From: Mahella sp.
GTDB lineage: Bacteria; Bacillota; Clostridia; Mahellales; Mahellaceae
Length of the DNA stretch: 55,126 nucleotides
Assembly (NCBI RefSeq): GCF_020054945.1
Contig: NZ_JAIHAU010000007.1
Coordinates: 1-55,126 of the forward strand
Direction: 5' to 3'
The notes under the pieces: model-generated
Told to the model about the DNA's origin: nothing
The model's database searches: none
The model's input: only the letters and a program-made list of their open reading frames with translations
Shown: one piece after another, positions 33,336 to 43,359 of the stretch
Position numbering within the stretch: position 1 is the first letter of the stretch
Layout of the letters: every line of letters starts with the position of its first letter
Translations under genes and position numbers: made by a program

Positions 33336-34214
33336 CTAGTCATTTTCTCCAAATAATACCCATGCTAACCGCGATAACAAATATACTGTAAGCAATAACA
33401 CTACCGAAACTGCCGCAGCATAACCCATGTCATATCGTAAAAAACCATAATCCTCTATATGGTTCACAATCAGTTGACCTGCATATTGGGGAGTTGGATT
33501 GGCTCCGCTCAATTGTACACCGATTGCGCCTGATTGAAATGTATTTACTACCGCCATAACTGCTCCGAATAACATTTGCGGTTTCATGGATGGTATAGTT
33601 ATATACATTATTTCTTGAAGCCTATTACCAATACCATCAATATAGGCAGCTTCATATAGCGATGGATCTATATTCAATATACCTGCTAACATGGCTAAAA
33701 AACCCACTCCCATACTACCCCATAAAGTAACTATGATCATAACTGGCATCAAGAAATCAGGAGATTGCAGCCATTGTATAGGATAATTTATAATCCCCAA
33801 ATTCATAAGCAAACTATTTAAATAGCCTGTTTGATCACCGCTAAATATAATACTCCAAACTACAGCCATAGCTACACCCGATGTCATTGATGGCGAATAT
33901 ATTATTAATGCCAATACCGTTCTGGGCACTTTCGGGATCTGCGCTAACATCCAAGCAAGTAAAAATGAAAGCATGTATCCGAGCGGCCCAACAAATATCG
34001 CATATTTTATGGTATTAGGTATCACATATTGCATAAATACTTCATCGTCGGTCAGTAAATCTACATAATTTTTGAACCCTACAAAGCGCGGTGGTCGTAC
34101 AGCATCGAAATAAGTAAATGAAAGTACTGTAGCAGCCACTACAGGTATCACGATAAATATACCAAAGAGCATAAAATAAGGGGATAAAAATAAATACGGA
34201 TTCCTATGTTTCAT
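33336..34214 (-). CDS. CUT1 sugar ABC permease, MalF-type (pair 1)
   Basis: This 292-residue permease starts [20 protein letters not shown] and has the EAA loop [25 protein letters not shown] (about residues 195-219). The ATG overlaps the stop of the upstream gene as ATGA and follows GGAGGAGGG, which sets the start and shows translational coupling with the large binding protein. Confidence 0.87.
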   Translation of the reverse strand: MKHRNPYLFLSPYFMLFGIFIVIPVVAATVLSFTYFDAVRPPRFVGFKNYVDLLTDDEVFMQYVIPNTIKYAIFVGPLGYMLSFLLAWMLAQIPKVPRTVLALIIYSPSMTSGVAMAVVWSIIFSGDQTGYLNSLLMNLGIINYPIQWLQSPDFLMPVMIIVTLWGSMGVGFLAMLAGILNIDPSLYEAAYIDGIGNRLQEIMYITIPSMKPQMLFGAVMAVVNTFQSGAIGVQLSGANPTPQYAGQLIVNHIEDYGFLRYDMGYAAAVSVVLLLTVYLLSRLAWVLFGEND

Positions 34215-37207
34215 TTTCCCTCCTCCATCCAACTTTTTACCAAATCTATAGAAGGTATCTTATACTCTTTAACTATCTGCCCATTCCTTAGATAGCCTAA
34301 ATTCTCCATTTGCTTTCTTATTTCCCTATTTATATCTATAACTGAATCATCAACCGCATTGCGGAAATTTTCGCCTTCAAAAACTATCCTATTCCATATA
34401 TTACCCAATTCCCTCTCCATCATATAAAATCCGGGAATTCTTGGAGCTTCTTTGAGCCATTGCCACTGCTCTAATATAACATTTTTATGATCCGGATTCC
34501 AAGGCAACTCACTAAAAGCTTTTAAGTTAGCCGTATTCCACATATACTCTTTACCATACGTGGCCTGCAAATTAACAGCATATTCTACTTGCACGTCTGC
34601 AGATGACCACCATTTAATAAAGCGCCACGCATCCGCGCTTTCATCGGTTCGAGCGAATATCATGCTAGCTCTATCTAAACCAGGCGCCCATCGCTCAACT
34701 GTGCCATTATCACTCTTAATGCCAGGATAAGGTGCTATATCCCACAAACCGCGCAATTCTGGGGCTGCTGTAAGCAATTGTATATATGTGCCAAAATTTG
34801 ATATTCCGATTGGCAATATACCATATCTAAAACTATTGTAAAAATTAGGTACTTGCATAGGCATACTATAAACAGTAAATATATCTGACATAAATTTTAT
34901 TCCTTTTAATGCATTTTCTTGATCTATAGCCGCACTCATTCCATCAGAAGCATATAATTCACCTCCGAATTGATATATAAATGGTACAGTAACCGGAAAT
35001 GGCTTAAGCCCTCCTTGACCTGCCAACGGTACATAAAAATTCATGCCATATCTCTGCAACTCTGGCAACAACTTTAAGACATCATCCATTGTATCAGGTA
35101 TCTCGAGAGTTAGTTTACTCATTATGTCCTTTCTGTAAAATAATACCCAAAAATCTTGTGTTTCCGGTAATCCATATGCCTTATCATCAATAATCAATGG
35201 CAGCATGGCGCCAGGGGCATAATCTTTTATAATGTCATTAAAATCTGTGAATTGGTTGAGATCTAATGCTGCTCCTCTTACTGCTAAATCATAAATTCGC
35301 CAATAATTTATACCTAATGCTATATCTGGCTGCTCTCCAGCAGCGCTAGCTAGTACCAACTTCTGTTCATCAGGCATAACCGAAAACTTTACCTTAATAC
35401 CTGAGTCAGGGGTAAACTCACTATCTGTCATCTTTTGAAGTAATTCTACATATGTTACTGGACGGTTAACCCATACTTCTAATTCGTCAGGAGCAGTTTC
35501 AGTACTATAATAAGCTACATCTCCAAATGAAGATAAAAACCTCTTAGCCCAATTATCAACTTGTTTGCCCAAACCCACATTGGCAGATGGAAGCAATTCG
35601 TTGCCTTGAAATAAATAAAATCTATCTACGTCAAGAGGTTGCTCTTGAAGCAATGTAAATAAATTGCCCAAATACTGCGCTACAGAGGCAGAACCATCAG
35701 ATAAGGCTTCTAATCTGTTAGGTAATTCATCCGGCTCCGCCTTCAATCTCTCTAACTGGTCGATAGCTAGTTTTATAGTTGTACCTGCCTCAGAAGATCT
35801 TCCTTCTAATTCAAATTGCTGAATGTATTTATAATTGGCATCTAGTTCAGATTGCCACTTGTCCATGCGCGCCACCAGATCAGGTATATAGTCCGTTATA
35901 GACCAATCTCTATTGGGGTCATACTTATTACCGGTTAACTTTTTTATTTCCAATGCCAGATCGTTTATTTCATTCATTATTCGGTTTATATTTTCCATGG
36001 TATTAGAATATAGAGAAGCATCAACTTCAAGGCTTATAATATGTTTGCCTTCGGTCAGGAAAAACTCATAAGGTTGACCCTCTTGAGCCGAGAGGATCTC
36101 GTTATACCAATTTTCGTCATACTTAAATTTATAATGTCTTACTTCGGCAAAAGGTATTTCTCCATCTATATATAGATTCCTAAATACTGCCACATTTGCT
36201 TTATAATTTTGTCTTACTTTAAATGCCAGTTTATAATAGCCATACTCTTCAACATCTACTGTCCAATTAATGGTATCACCATGAGTTAGCCATGATTGAC
36301 CATCTATTATATTTATCATATCTTTTTGCAAGTTATAAGGTACAACATTTACATCCCTAAGTGCTAAGGCTCTTACTGATGGACTGCTTTTAGAAGCTAT
36401 CTTTTCAGCTTCATAGGAAACAATATTTTGCTCTTTAATCAATAGTTCTGTAACATTATGCATGCTTCTATATTCTCTATAAGTCGGTATTACATCTGAA
36501 GGCCGAATATAGAGTTTGCCCAGTAGAAATTGGCCATTAGTATTAACCAAAGTTATAGTATTATAGCCCTCTTTTAAATAAAATTTTAATGGTTCATCGC
36601 GTAAACCCGATAGATCCTTCGCTTTTGTATAATACCATTTTTTAATTTTAATTTGCCTGGGCAGTATCTGATTACCATGTCTATCTAATTCAAATGATTC
36701 TTTTATATATTTCCATTCTACTGGAAAAACGATCTTTCTGCACTCCTGATATTGGTATTGCCCGTTCACCATTATTTCATTTTCTATATCCAATATGGAA
36801 TCATCCATCGGATAATATTCGAAACCCAATTCATACAAACCGTCTTTATCCACAAGTATCTCGAAAGTAGCACTATTACCATCGTCAAAGTATAGTGTTT
36901 TTCCATCATGCCCTTGGCTTTCTTGTTCGGATTTAAGCGCAGCGTTTCCAGATATAAAAGAATATGCCTGAACAGTTGTCTCAAAGCTTCCATTATATAA
37001 AATGCCTTCTTTAACCCAATCGCTCAAAGCTTCTGAATAACTTTTTTCAGTTATACTCTGTTTTTGTACATCGCTTATCGCGCTTTGACCACTGTTATCT
37101 TTTACAAGTGGATCGGCTAAAGCATCACTATTATTAAATGTCATAATTATAAACATTAATATTATAACAAGAGAAAAAATATTTTTTAAAGCTGACCTTG
37201 CCAACAT
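34211..37207 (-). CDS. Large solute-binding protein with N-terminal extension (about 1000 residues)
   Basis: This 998-residue protein has an N-terminal membrane/signal segment (about residues 8-28). Two beta-sandwich regions resembling carbohydrate-binding modules follow (about 80-230, [20 protein letters not shown]; about 260-415, [21 protein letters not shown]). A helical, coiled-coil-prone stretch (about 415-500) comes next, and a C-terminal extracellular solute-binding domain (about 560-980, [26 protein letters not shown]). It has no lipobox, so it is probably anchored by the N-terminal helix. The extra half doubles the usual 420-550 residue size and would give the transporter a glycan-gripping arm. 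AGGAGGG lies inside the longest frame, so I use the ATG that follows it. Nine more residues are possible. Confidence 0.78.
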   Translation of the reverse strand: MLARSALKNIFSLVIILMFIIMTFNNSDALADPLVKDNSGQSAISDVQKQSITEKSYSEALSDWVKEGILYNGSFETTVQAYSFISGNAALKSEQESQGHDGKTLYFDDGNSATFEILVDKDGLYELGFEYYPMDDSILDIENEIMVNGQYQYQECRKIVFPVEWKYIKESFELDRHGNQILPRQIKIKKWYYTKAKDLSGLRDEPLKFYLKEGYNTITLVNTNGQFLLGKLYIRPSDVIPTYREYRSMHNVTELLIKEQNIVSYEAEKIASKSSPSVRALALRDVNVVPYNLQKDMINIIDGQSWLTHGDTINWTVDVEEYGYYKLAFKVRQNYKANVAVFRNLYIDGEIPFAEVRHYKFKYDENWYNEILSAQEGQPYEFFLTEGKHIISLEVDASLYSNTMENINRIMNEINDLALEIKKLTGNKYDPNRDWSITDYIPDLVARMDKWQSELDANYKYIQQFELEGRSSEAGTTIKLAIDQLERLKAEPDELPNRLEALSDGSASVAQYLGNLFTLLQEQPLDVDRFYLFQGNELLPSANVGLGKQVDNWAKRFLSSFGDVAYYSTETAPDELEVWVNRPVTYVELLQKMTDSEFTPDSGIKVKFSVMPDEQKLVLASAAGEQPDIALGINYWRIYDLAVRGAALDLNQFTDFNDIIKDYAPGAMLPLIIDDKAYGLPETQDFWVLFYRKDIMSKLTLEIPDTMDDVLKLLPELQRYGMNFYVPLAGQGGLKPFPVTVPFIYQFGGELYASDGMSAAIDQENALKGIKFMSDIFTVYSMPMQVPNFYNSFRYGILPIGISNFGTYIQLLTAAPELRGLWDIAPYPGIKSDNGTVERWAPGLDRASMIFARTDESADAWRFIKWWSSADVQVEYAVNLQATYGKEYMWNTANLKAFSELPWNPDHKNVILEQWQWLKEAPRIPGFYMMERELGNIWNRIVFEGENFRNAVDDSVIDINREIRKQMENLGYLRNGQIVKEYKIPSIDLVKSWMEEGK

Positions 37208-37238
37208 AATCAGGCTATCCCTCCTCTGCATCATTTCT

Positions 37239-37275
37239 CGGGACTACTTTTCCCTACAAGGAAAGAGTAGCCCCG
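37239..37275 (-). promoter_or_regulatory. Intercistronic hairpin after the first solute-binding gene
   Basis: On the minus strand CGGGGCTACTCTTTCC pairs with GGAAAAGTAGTCCCG (a few wobbles) across a short loop. It lies between the small binding lipoprotein and the rest of the operon, without a T-run. In many ABC operons such hairpins protect the upstream mRNA and raise binding-protein levels above permease levels. Confidence 0.6.
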
Positions 37276-37290
37276 ACCTCCATTAAGTAA

Positions 37291-38706
37291 TTATTTTAAT
37301 GCTGAAGCTGCTTCTTGATATTTTTGATTGGCTAAATCATTTAGCTGTTGAGCATAATCCTCTATTTTAACTTTACCTTGTATCGCAGCGCTTATGACAT
37401 CACCTATAGTCGCATTATCTTTGTCGGCAATTTCTATACCAGTAACAGCATTCCAACGAGAATCAACATAACCAGGGATTACCTTAAAGCCTTCTACTAT
37501 ACCTTTGCTTACATTATCATAAGCTTCCTTCACGCCGTCCATACTAACAATAGAAAAATACTTATCCACTAACTCAGGATCATCTTGTATTGGTAAACCA
37601 GTTAACGCTTGACCTGAAGCCTGAGCCAATTCAACACGTTTAAGATAACCCTCTTTAGAAAAAGACATCCATTTAGCAAATTCATATGCTTCTTTTGCAT
37701 GAGCACTAGATTTGGCAATACCCAAAAAATCCAAAACTATTGGTATTCTACCCCCAGGTACACCAATAAAGCTAACCTTAAAATTCATATCATTGGTAAA
37801 ACCAGGAACAGCCCATGTTCCATCCCATTTTATAGCCGTATGACCAAGTGTCCATGCATCGAAATCATCTTTACCAATCTTAGCCTTAACATCATCTTTG
37901 AGAGCGCCAAATACATAACCGTTGGTCCATAACGAGTTAGCAAAATTAATACCATCTATAAATTCTTTTGAATTGAGGTTATATTTATTACCGTCCCATG
38001 TATAGTAACCATAGTTTTCAGATACTGATGAAGGGTACCAATCTGGTATTGCATCCACAGACGATAAACCAACAATATTTTTGTTTATTTGGGTTAGCTT
38101 TTGTGCAGCATTTCTAAAATCTTCTAAGCTACAGCCATACTCCAACGGCGTAACATTTTCCTGATTAAATAGATCTACATTTATGAAATAGCCTAGAAAC
38201 AACATTTGAAGTGGCACAGCAGCCGTTTTACCATTATATACTATACTATCACTTATCGTCTTGGGTATATTAGCCCACTTGCTATCACTTTCAGTAAACT
38301 CCGTAATATCATATAACCATTCGTTGGCTAAATATGACGGAACATTGTTTATCATAAATACATCTGGCAACGTACCAGCAGCAGCGGCTGATGCTAACGA
38401 TTCATCCCATTTTGAGGGGTCTATCGAACTGTCTATCTCTATCTTTATATTCGGATTTTTATCCATAAAAGCTTTTATCATTTGGCGTTCTATATTGTTC
38501 TCTTCCTCAGTACCTAAATTCCAATTAGCATATTTGAGCGTTATGCTTTGGGAGACTGTGCCATCATTGTTAGTATCTTCATTTGTAACAGCTCCACCTT
38601 CCTCAGTACCCTGACCCATCTCAGTCTGCTCAGTCGTACATGCAACAACTGAAATGACCATAACAACTACCAGCAACAAGACTAATAACCTTTTAAATCG
38701 CATCAT
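37291..38706 (-). CDS. Sugar ABC transporter solute-binding lipoprotein
   Basis: This 471-residue family-1 extracellular solute-binding protein has a lipobox at about residues 19-23 (VISVVACTTE). A low-complexity acidic linker follows (about 25-50), then the binding fold: TLKYANWNLGTEEENNIERQ, DVFMINNVPSYLANEWLYDI and AYEFAKWMSFSKEGY near the C-terminus. It is the first gene of the operon and should catch an oligosaccharide at the membrane surface for one of the two permease pairs. GGAGGAG precedes the ATG by eight bases. Confidence 0.88.
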   Translation of the reverse strand: MMRFKRLLVLLLVVVMVISVVACTTEQTEMGQGTEEGGAVTNEDTNNDGTVSQSITLKYANWNLGTEEENNIERQMIKAFMDKNPNIKIEIDSSIDPSKWDESLASAAAAGTLPDVFMINNVPSYLANEWLYDITEFTESDSKWANIPKTISDSIVYNGKTAAVPLQMLFLGYFINVDLFNQENVTPLEYGCSLEDFRNAAQKLTQINKNIVGLSSVDAIPDWYPSSVSENYGYYTWDGNKYNLNSKEFIDGINFANSLWTNGYVFGALKDDVKAKIGKDDFDAWTLGHTAIKWDGTWAVPGFTNDMNFKVSFIGVPGGRIPIVLDFLGIAKSSAHAKEAYEFAKWMSFSKEGYLKRVELAQASGQALTGLPIQDDPELVDKYFSIVSMDGVKEAYDNVSKGIVEGFKVIPGYVDSRWNAVTGIEIADKDNATIGDVISAAIQGKVKIEDYAQQLNDLANQKYQEAASALK

Positions 38707-38739
38707 TTTAAACTCCTCCTTACAAAAAATTTATTATTT

Positions 38740-38772
38740 ATAACAGCCGATTTCTTTAATTAAGGCTGTTAT
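38740..38772 (-). promoter_or_regulatory. Hairpin in the leader of the ABC operon
   Basis: ATAACAGCC and GGCTGTTAT form a perfect 9-bp stem with a 15-base loop in the 5' untranslated region, about 35 bases before the start codon. It may stabilise the message; no riboswitch fold was recognised. Confidence 0.5.
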
Positions 38773-38782
38773 ATACGTAATA

Positions 38783-38813
38783 ATTATATTGTCCATAGAA
38801 TCTACACTATCAA
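38783..38813 (-). promoter_or_regulatory. Candidate promoter of the ABC operon
   Basis: On the minus strand TTGATA and TATAAT are separated by 19 bases, slightly long. The two operator palindromes lie 18 and 84 bases further upstream. Confidence 0.5.
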
Positions 38814-38830
38814 ACATTCAGGGTTTATAC

Positions 38831-38840
38831 GAAACGTTTC
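38831..38840. promoter_or_regulatory. LacI-type operator O1 of the ABC operon
   Basis: GAAACGTTTC, a perfect palindrome with the central CG of LacI/CcpA-type operators. It is upstream of the candidate promoter and shares its core with the two other palindromes of the island. Confidence 0.65.
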
Positions 38841-38895
38841 TATATATTCTCGCATTGGCATCATGCTAAAAATTTTTAACTAATAAGCAAGCTGT

Positions 38896-38909
38896 TCGAA
38901 ACGTTTCGA
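38896..38909. promoter_or_regulatory. LacI-type operator O2 of the ABC operon
   Basis: TCGAAACGTTTCGA is a perfect 14-bp palindrome, 66 bases from O1 centre to centre. This distance would allow the repressor to loop DNA between the two sites (about six helical turns). Confidence 0.7.
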
Positions 38910-39042
38910 TGATCATGCCAAAACCCCCTTATTATTTATATTATATATCACCTCTCATCCTTAGTCAAGATGTATATTACTGTTTTATTATGATTTTATG
39001 ATAATGTCATATTGAAATTTCTGTAGGCTTTGTATAAAAGTC

Positions 39043-41457
39043 CTATTGCTTTAAATATATTCTTAAACGCTTGCCATATATATTGAAATTAGAAGGCGTT
39101 ACAAAGGCCATTTCATCGTTAAAATCTATTTTATAGCTGTCGTGTGGAATAATATAGCGATCGGTACGCAATGCTATAATAGCTTTATCATTGGTTAATC
39201 TAAAATCCATAAAACCTTCGCCAATACCTTCAATCTCAGCAGTAGAATATACCACCTCCGTATCTTTCACAATAACACCAATAGGCAATATTAAACCATC
39301 TTTTGATGCAATACTCACTTTAGAACCTCCAAACAGAGGTAAGCCATTCTCATATATACAAAATTCCTTATCAAATTCATCTAGGTTGATTATGTGCAAA
39401 AAACGCTCGTTGTCAGGAGTAATAGTAGTTGTCATAAAAATGCCACCATATGGGTAATCATGTGTCAATGCTGGTGCAATTCCCAATCTTTTTAATGCTG
39501 TTTTAAAGAAAGATATATCGCAAACATAATCGGTGGCTATGACAATAGCTTTACCACGCCCCACCGTTGCTTCAAAGCCACATATATCATCAGTACCATA
39601 CACACGTAATATTGGTTTTACTGCTTTCGATTTGAATATTTGCGCAAATGATACCCTTACTTCCGGACGAGAGCGAGCCCATCCATCTGCATAAACCGAC
39701 AAATAATAATGTCCATGAGCTGACCGTATTTCTTCTGAAATTATACCAAGTGCATCGGCAAGTCGTGTGCAGTTTTGCCCCTCCATATCAAATAATGGTA
39801 CTTGACCATAAAGCAAAATGTTCCCTCCATTTCTCATATATTCAACTAATTTATATTGAACAGCAGCATCCATATAAAGAGCCGACGGTAACGCCAAAGC
39901 AGGTGTTGTCCGTGGATCTATAAACTTATTTTGTATATCAATGGCGCCAAATCGATAACCGCTAAGCAACATAGCACGAGCCATAACTTCCCATGCTTTA
40001 CCCGCACGATGCGCCTCTAGATTCTCAACCATCTTCCGAGCTTTGGTACTAGACGGATAATGATATTCCGTCATATAATAATCTGGAATAAAAGCAAATG
40101 AAATCCTATCATGCTCTTCAATCATACTAGAAAATTTATATGACATGGCGGTCATCATCTTTACAATATTAGCTAAACGCGAATATGTATAATCAATTTG
40201 CCCCTCTGGACCAACAGGTGCAGCAAAACCATGGCGTTCACCTGTAAAGGCTATCCGACCATTACCATCATCGGGTTCCGGCTCTAAACGGTAATTTGTT
40301 CCTCCCGCAAAAAGATAATAATTAAGCATCCTATTGCCCTGAGCTATACATATGCGCGTTTTTAAATCAGCCGCCGCCGGACTATATCTTCCATTATATG
40401 TGCAATCATAATCACCATTGCCGCACTCAAATTCCATGGACGTGAGCGGTTGTTCTTCCCTGTTCATGGCATCCATAAACGCATTCATAAGATACAGATC
40501 CTGAAAGTTTTTCATGGTTAGTTCACCCAAATAGTGATCTGATGCAGCCAAATATCCAGCGCTTTGCGTATAGGTTTTATAAAGTTGGCTTATGCCTATG
40601 GGGAATGTTAAACCTCGTCCCCTGCCGGTACCATGAATGTTAATTATAAATGGTATATCTTTAACTCCAAATTCTTCAGCATAAGAACGCAATATAGCTA
40701 TATAACGTGCAAAGCGATCTCTCATATAGTATCCCATATCATGCATAAGCTCTAAAACATATCGTTCAGAAGGCGAGCGAATAGATTTAATAAATAGATT
40801 TATGTCACCAATATCAAAAGGATAACGCTGCCTTATAATTGACCTATCGTAACGTCTTTCCAACCACGCTCTAAAATTTACGATGACATTATCGGTCAAA
40901 TCCGGTGAATTGCTGACCCATGACAGCATCCCTACCTCATTATCTAACTGGACAGCTATTATATTCCCACCTTTTGTGTATAAACGCGGCGCTACTATGC
41001 TCATTACAGCAGAATACCATTTCTTTACCTCCCGTAAAAACGATGGTGCCATATAATCTACCGTTTTTGTGGGCACGGTTTTACCGTCCCATGATATCGG
41101 TAAGATTTCCGGATGCTTATCATATATCCAATAAGGCAACCCTTCGTTCTTCATTTCGGCCATAATGAACGGTCCCGGCCTTACGATAAAATAAAGCCCA
41201 TTCGCCTTACATAGATCTATAAATCCTCCTAAATCCAGCTGCGTGTAAATGCGGCCTTCTAGATCTATGCGGCCTTCTAAGGTTTCATGACAAAGCCAAG
41301 GGACATAAGAAGCTACAGCATTGCATCCGGCTGCTTTAAGTTTATCTATACGATCTTGCCAATCATCTCTTTTAAGCCTAAAATAGTGTATTTCTCCAGA
41401 CATAATCAACATAGGTTGACCATTTAATAAAATTTGCTTACGTTTAATCTCTACCAT
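39043..41457 (-). CDS. GH35-type beta-galactosidase family enzyme
   Basis: This 804-residue cytosolic protein begins with the GH35/GH42 clan signature ILLNGQPMLIMSGEIHYFRL, then AAGCNAVASYVPWLCHE and FIVRPGPFIMAEMKNEGLP (residues about 10-115). The acid/base Glu is in AVQLDNEVGM (about 172) and the nucleophile Glu in LTSMEFECGNG (about 338). A C-terminal region of about 400 residues resembles a glutamine-amidotransferase-like/beta-galactosidase trimerisation fold (NGGNILLYGQVPLFD; GRGKAIVIATDYV). The order is like eukaryote-type GH35 at the N-terminus with an unusual C-terminus. It may act on a beta-galactoside or another beta-glycoside. It is cotranscribed with the PF10091-like gene; the ATG after AAGGGG is preferred. 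Confidence 0.8.
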   Translation of the reverse strand: MVEIKRKQILLNGQPMLIMSGEIHYFRLKRDDWQDRIDKLKAAGCNAVASYVPWLCHETLEGRIDLEGRIYTQLDLGGFIDLCKANGLYFIVRPGPFIMAEMKNEGLPYWIYDKHPEILPISWDGKTVPTKTVDYMAPSFLREVKKWYSAVMSIVAPRLYTKGGNIIAVQLDNEVGMLSWVSNSPDLTDNVIVNFRAWLERRYDRSIIRQRYPFDIGDINLFIKSIRSPSERYVLELMHDMGYYMRDRFARYIAILRSYAEEFGVKDIPFIINIHGTGRGRGLTFPIGISQLYKTYTQSAGYLAASDHYLGELTMKNFQDLYLMNAFMDAMNREEQPLTSMEFECGNGDYDCTYNGRYSPAAADLKTRICIAQGNRMLNYYLFAGGTNYRLEPEPDDGNGRIAFTGERHGFAAPVGPEGQIDYTYSRLANIVKMMTAMSYKFSSMIEEHDRISFAFIPDYYMTEYHYPSSTKARKMVENLEAHRAGKAWEVMARAMLLSGYRFGAIDIQNKFIDPRTTPALALPSALYMDAAVQYKLVEYMRNGGNILLYGQVPLFDMEGQNCTRLADALGIISEEIRSAHGHYYLSVYADGWARSRPEVRVSFAQIFKSKAVKPILRVYGTDDICGFEATVGRGKAIVIATDYVCDISFFKTALKRLGIAPALTHDYPYGGIFMTTTITPDNERFLHIINLDEFDKEFCIYENGLPLFGGSKVSIASKDGLILPIGVIVKDTEVVYSTAEIEGIGEGFMDFRLTNDKAIIALRTDRYIIPHDSYKIDFNDEMAFVTPSNFNIYGKRLRIYLKQ

Positions 41458-41482
41458 GAAGTACACCCCTTAAATTTAAGTT

Positions 41483-42763
41483 TTATAGGCGGCCATCATT
41501 GCGCTCGGTAAAGAAAGCCATACCGCGTTTTAACGCACATAAACCGTATAGCATGGAACTCCAATCGATAACTGTTACTTTTTGAGGATACCAACGATGA
41601 GGTAAATTCAAATATTGCCAAGAATAGCGGTGCAATCCATAACGATAAGCAGCGCGGAACTCGCACTGCTCCTTCTTATCACTAATATTTTTATAATCGT
41701 TATATGGAATATGAAGGCAATACAGCGCATATAGATCATAAATACCTGCTGGATAAACCGGTAGAAATCCAGCTACTATATATGCAGAAGCAATATTCTT
41801 AGGATTATCATTGATCGCATCCGCATGATAGCCCTCAAATAAACCATCGTTAGAACCAGCACCATATCCCCATACATAAGAAGGTACGTAATTTATCATT
41901 TCCCAACTTAAGCGATCGACTAAACATGCATTTTTATAAAAATGCCGATAAACTTCACTTGTGGAATAGTCATAAACAAGATAAAAAGGAAACTGGTGAA
42001 CAAATGAAGAGAGAAACTCACCCTTATTATGTAATGCATTCTTAAGCACTGCAAATCCATGAAAGTCATTTCGTGGTAAGCACTCAATCTTTTCTTTTGC
42101 AAACGCATGCTCCCATAAATATTTTATATCATTATCATTAGGCTGTGCTAGCCTGGCAAGATATGCAACTAGTACATATTCGCTATAAGGTAATATAGGC
42201 TTTTCCCCTTTGCCTTTATCAATAACCATATTGATGGCACCTTTTTCTTTATCAGCAACAACCACGCGCCAATCAATAGATTTTAATAATTCCAATGCTA
42301 GATCAACAAGCTCAGGAACTCGTTCTCTAAAGTGTTTAGCCGTAAAAAGCGCACCGATAACTAATAAAGCTGTATCAATTGTCGAAACTTCAGAATGAAG
42401 ATTAATACCTGTAATAGCATCTATAAAATGGTAGAAAAACCCTGTTTGTTTGTCTCTCTCAGGCTGACATTCCGCTGTGCGCCCTGTTACTGTATGTAAC
42501 GTAAGCATTGCTTTATCTACAGCTTCATCGTCCCACCCCTCTATATCGGCAATGCATAAAGCAATGAGACCAACGCCGGTAGCTGCAATAGAGCATCGTC
42601 GATCTAGCTTATCAGCCAGTGTCATATAAGCATCTGAATATAAACCTGTATGAGGATTGCGTACAGCATCGATTAACGCATAAGCATCATAATATTGATG
42701 ATCAAAAAACATTTTGATATCCTCAGGTAAATCAGAATAATAAGCCGTTATTTCATTTTTCAA
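41483..42763 (-). CDS. PF10091-like glycosidase (GH144/glycoamylase-like)
   Basis: This 426-residue protein has an (alpha/alpha) barrel-type pattern. Segments recall the PF10091 glycoamylase family that includes GH144 beta-1,2-glucanases: CSIAATGVGLIALCIADIEGW (about 53-73), TGFFYHFIDAITG (about 106-118), SEVSTIDTALLVIGALFTA (about 124-142), and near the end VWGYGAGSNDGLFEGYHAD with GFLPVYPAG. It has no signal peptide, unlike most GH144 enzymes, so it would act on imported material. It is the first gene of the GH transcript, with a TTG start after TAGGAGG, downstream of a promoter and a LacI-type operator. The exact activity is not certain. Confidence 0.65.
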   Translation of the reverse strand: MKNEITAYYSDLPEDIKMFFDHQYYDAYALIDAVRNPHTGLYSDAYMTLADKLDRRCSIAATGVGLIALCIADIEGWDDEAVDKAMLTLHTVTGRTAECQPERDKQTGFFYHFIDAITGINLHSEVSTIDTALLVIGALFTAKHFRERVPELVDLALELLKSIDWRVVVADKEKGAINMVIDKGKGEKPILPYSEYVLVAYLARLAQPNDNDIKYLWEHAFAKEKIECLPRNDFHGFAVLKNALHNKGEFLSSFVHQFPFYLVYDYSTSEVYRHFYKNACLVDRLSWEMINYVPSYVWGYGAGSNDGLFEGYHADAINDNPKNIASAYIVAGFLPVYPAGIYDLYALYCLHIPYNDYKNISDKKEQCEFRAAYRYGLHRYSWQYLNLPHRWYPQKVTVIDWSSMLYGLCALKRGMAFFTERNDGRL

Positions 42764-42811
42764 ACCAATATTCCTCCTATAAGCGAAGATATTGTGAAAT
42801 CTTATTTATAT

Positions 42812-42829
42812 AGTCGAAACGTTTCGACT
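42812..42829. promoter_or_regulatory. LacI-type operator of the glycosidase transcript
   Basis: AGTCGAAACGTTTCGACT is an 18-bp perfect palindrome, just downstream of the -10 box, an arrangement expected for repression. Confidence 0.75.
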
Positions 42830-42840
42830 GGTGTATTTTT

Positions 42841-42869
42841 ATTATATATCAAATTATTTCTTTAGTCAA
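42841..42869 (-). promoter_or_regulatory. Promoter of the glycosidase transcript
   Basis: On the minus strand TTGACT, a 17-base spacer and TATAAT precede the operator and lie about 78 bases before the TTG start of the PF10091-like gene. Confidence 0.75.
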
Positions 42870-42880
42870 TATATCCACAA

Positions 42881-43351
42881 TCAGTTTGAACCAAATTTTT
42901 TCTCATATTCTTTTACCTTATCCACAAGCTCCACGAACCGGGTATATGTACGCATGATACCCATTATGCTGAGCGGTCGGCCCAGCTTTACCCATCTTAA
43001 GCGCCGCGATACATATCCGCCTATGGACGTCAACGGGTGAAGCGTTATCAGTGCATCGACCATTATTATGCGGTCAACGGCCATACCCGATATGTTAAGA
43101 TAGCTGTATACAGCATTTATGGCCAAATCCTTATTGCCTTTTACACCGCATATGTATATATCATTATTGAATTCATCTGTCCCCATAAATACCCATCTGC
43201 CCAATTGATCCTCGTCCATTTCATCGTAAAACGGAACGGCGCGAAATTGCTCGTATGCCGGCAACCCTCTCCGCGGCAAATAGCCTAGATGTATGGCAGC
43301 GGCGGTAACGGAGGAATGAGAGCCGCCATAACATGTATAAATAAGTTTCAT
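42881..43351 (-). CDS. DUF3189 family protein (paralogue 1)
   Basis: This 156-residue protein begins MKLIYTCYGGSHSSVTAAAIHLG, an arsenate-reductase/phosphatase-like loop (CYGGSHSS) typical of DUF3189. VFMGTDEFNNDIYICGVKGNK follows in the middle. The family has no known function and occurs in spore-forming clostridia. It is paralogous to the next gene upstream and follows the spoIIP gene string, so a sporulation link is likely. The 3' end is 12 bases from the LacI-regulated promoter region but on the same strand. Confidence 0.75.
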   Translation of the reverse strand: MKLIYTCYGGSHSSVTAAAIHLGYLPRRGLPAYEQFRAVPFYDEMDEDQLGRWVFMGTDEFNNDIYICGVKGNKDLAINAVYSYLNISGMAVDRIIMVDALITLHPLTSIGGYVSRRLRWVKLGRPLSIMGIMRTYTRFVELVDKVKEYEKKFGSN

Positions 43352-43359
43352 AAAAATCC

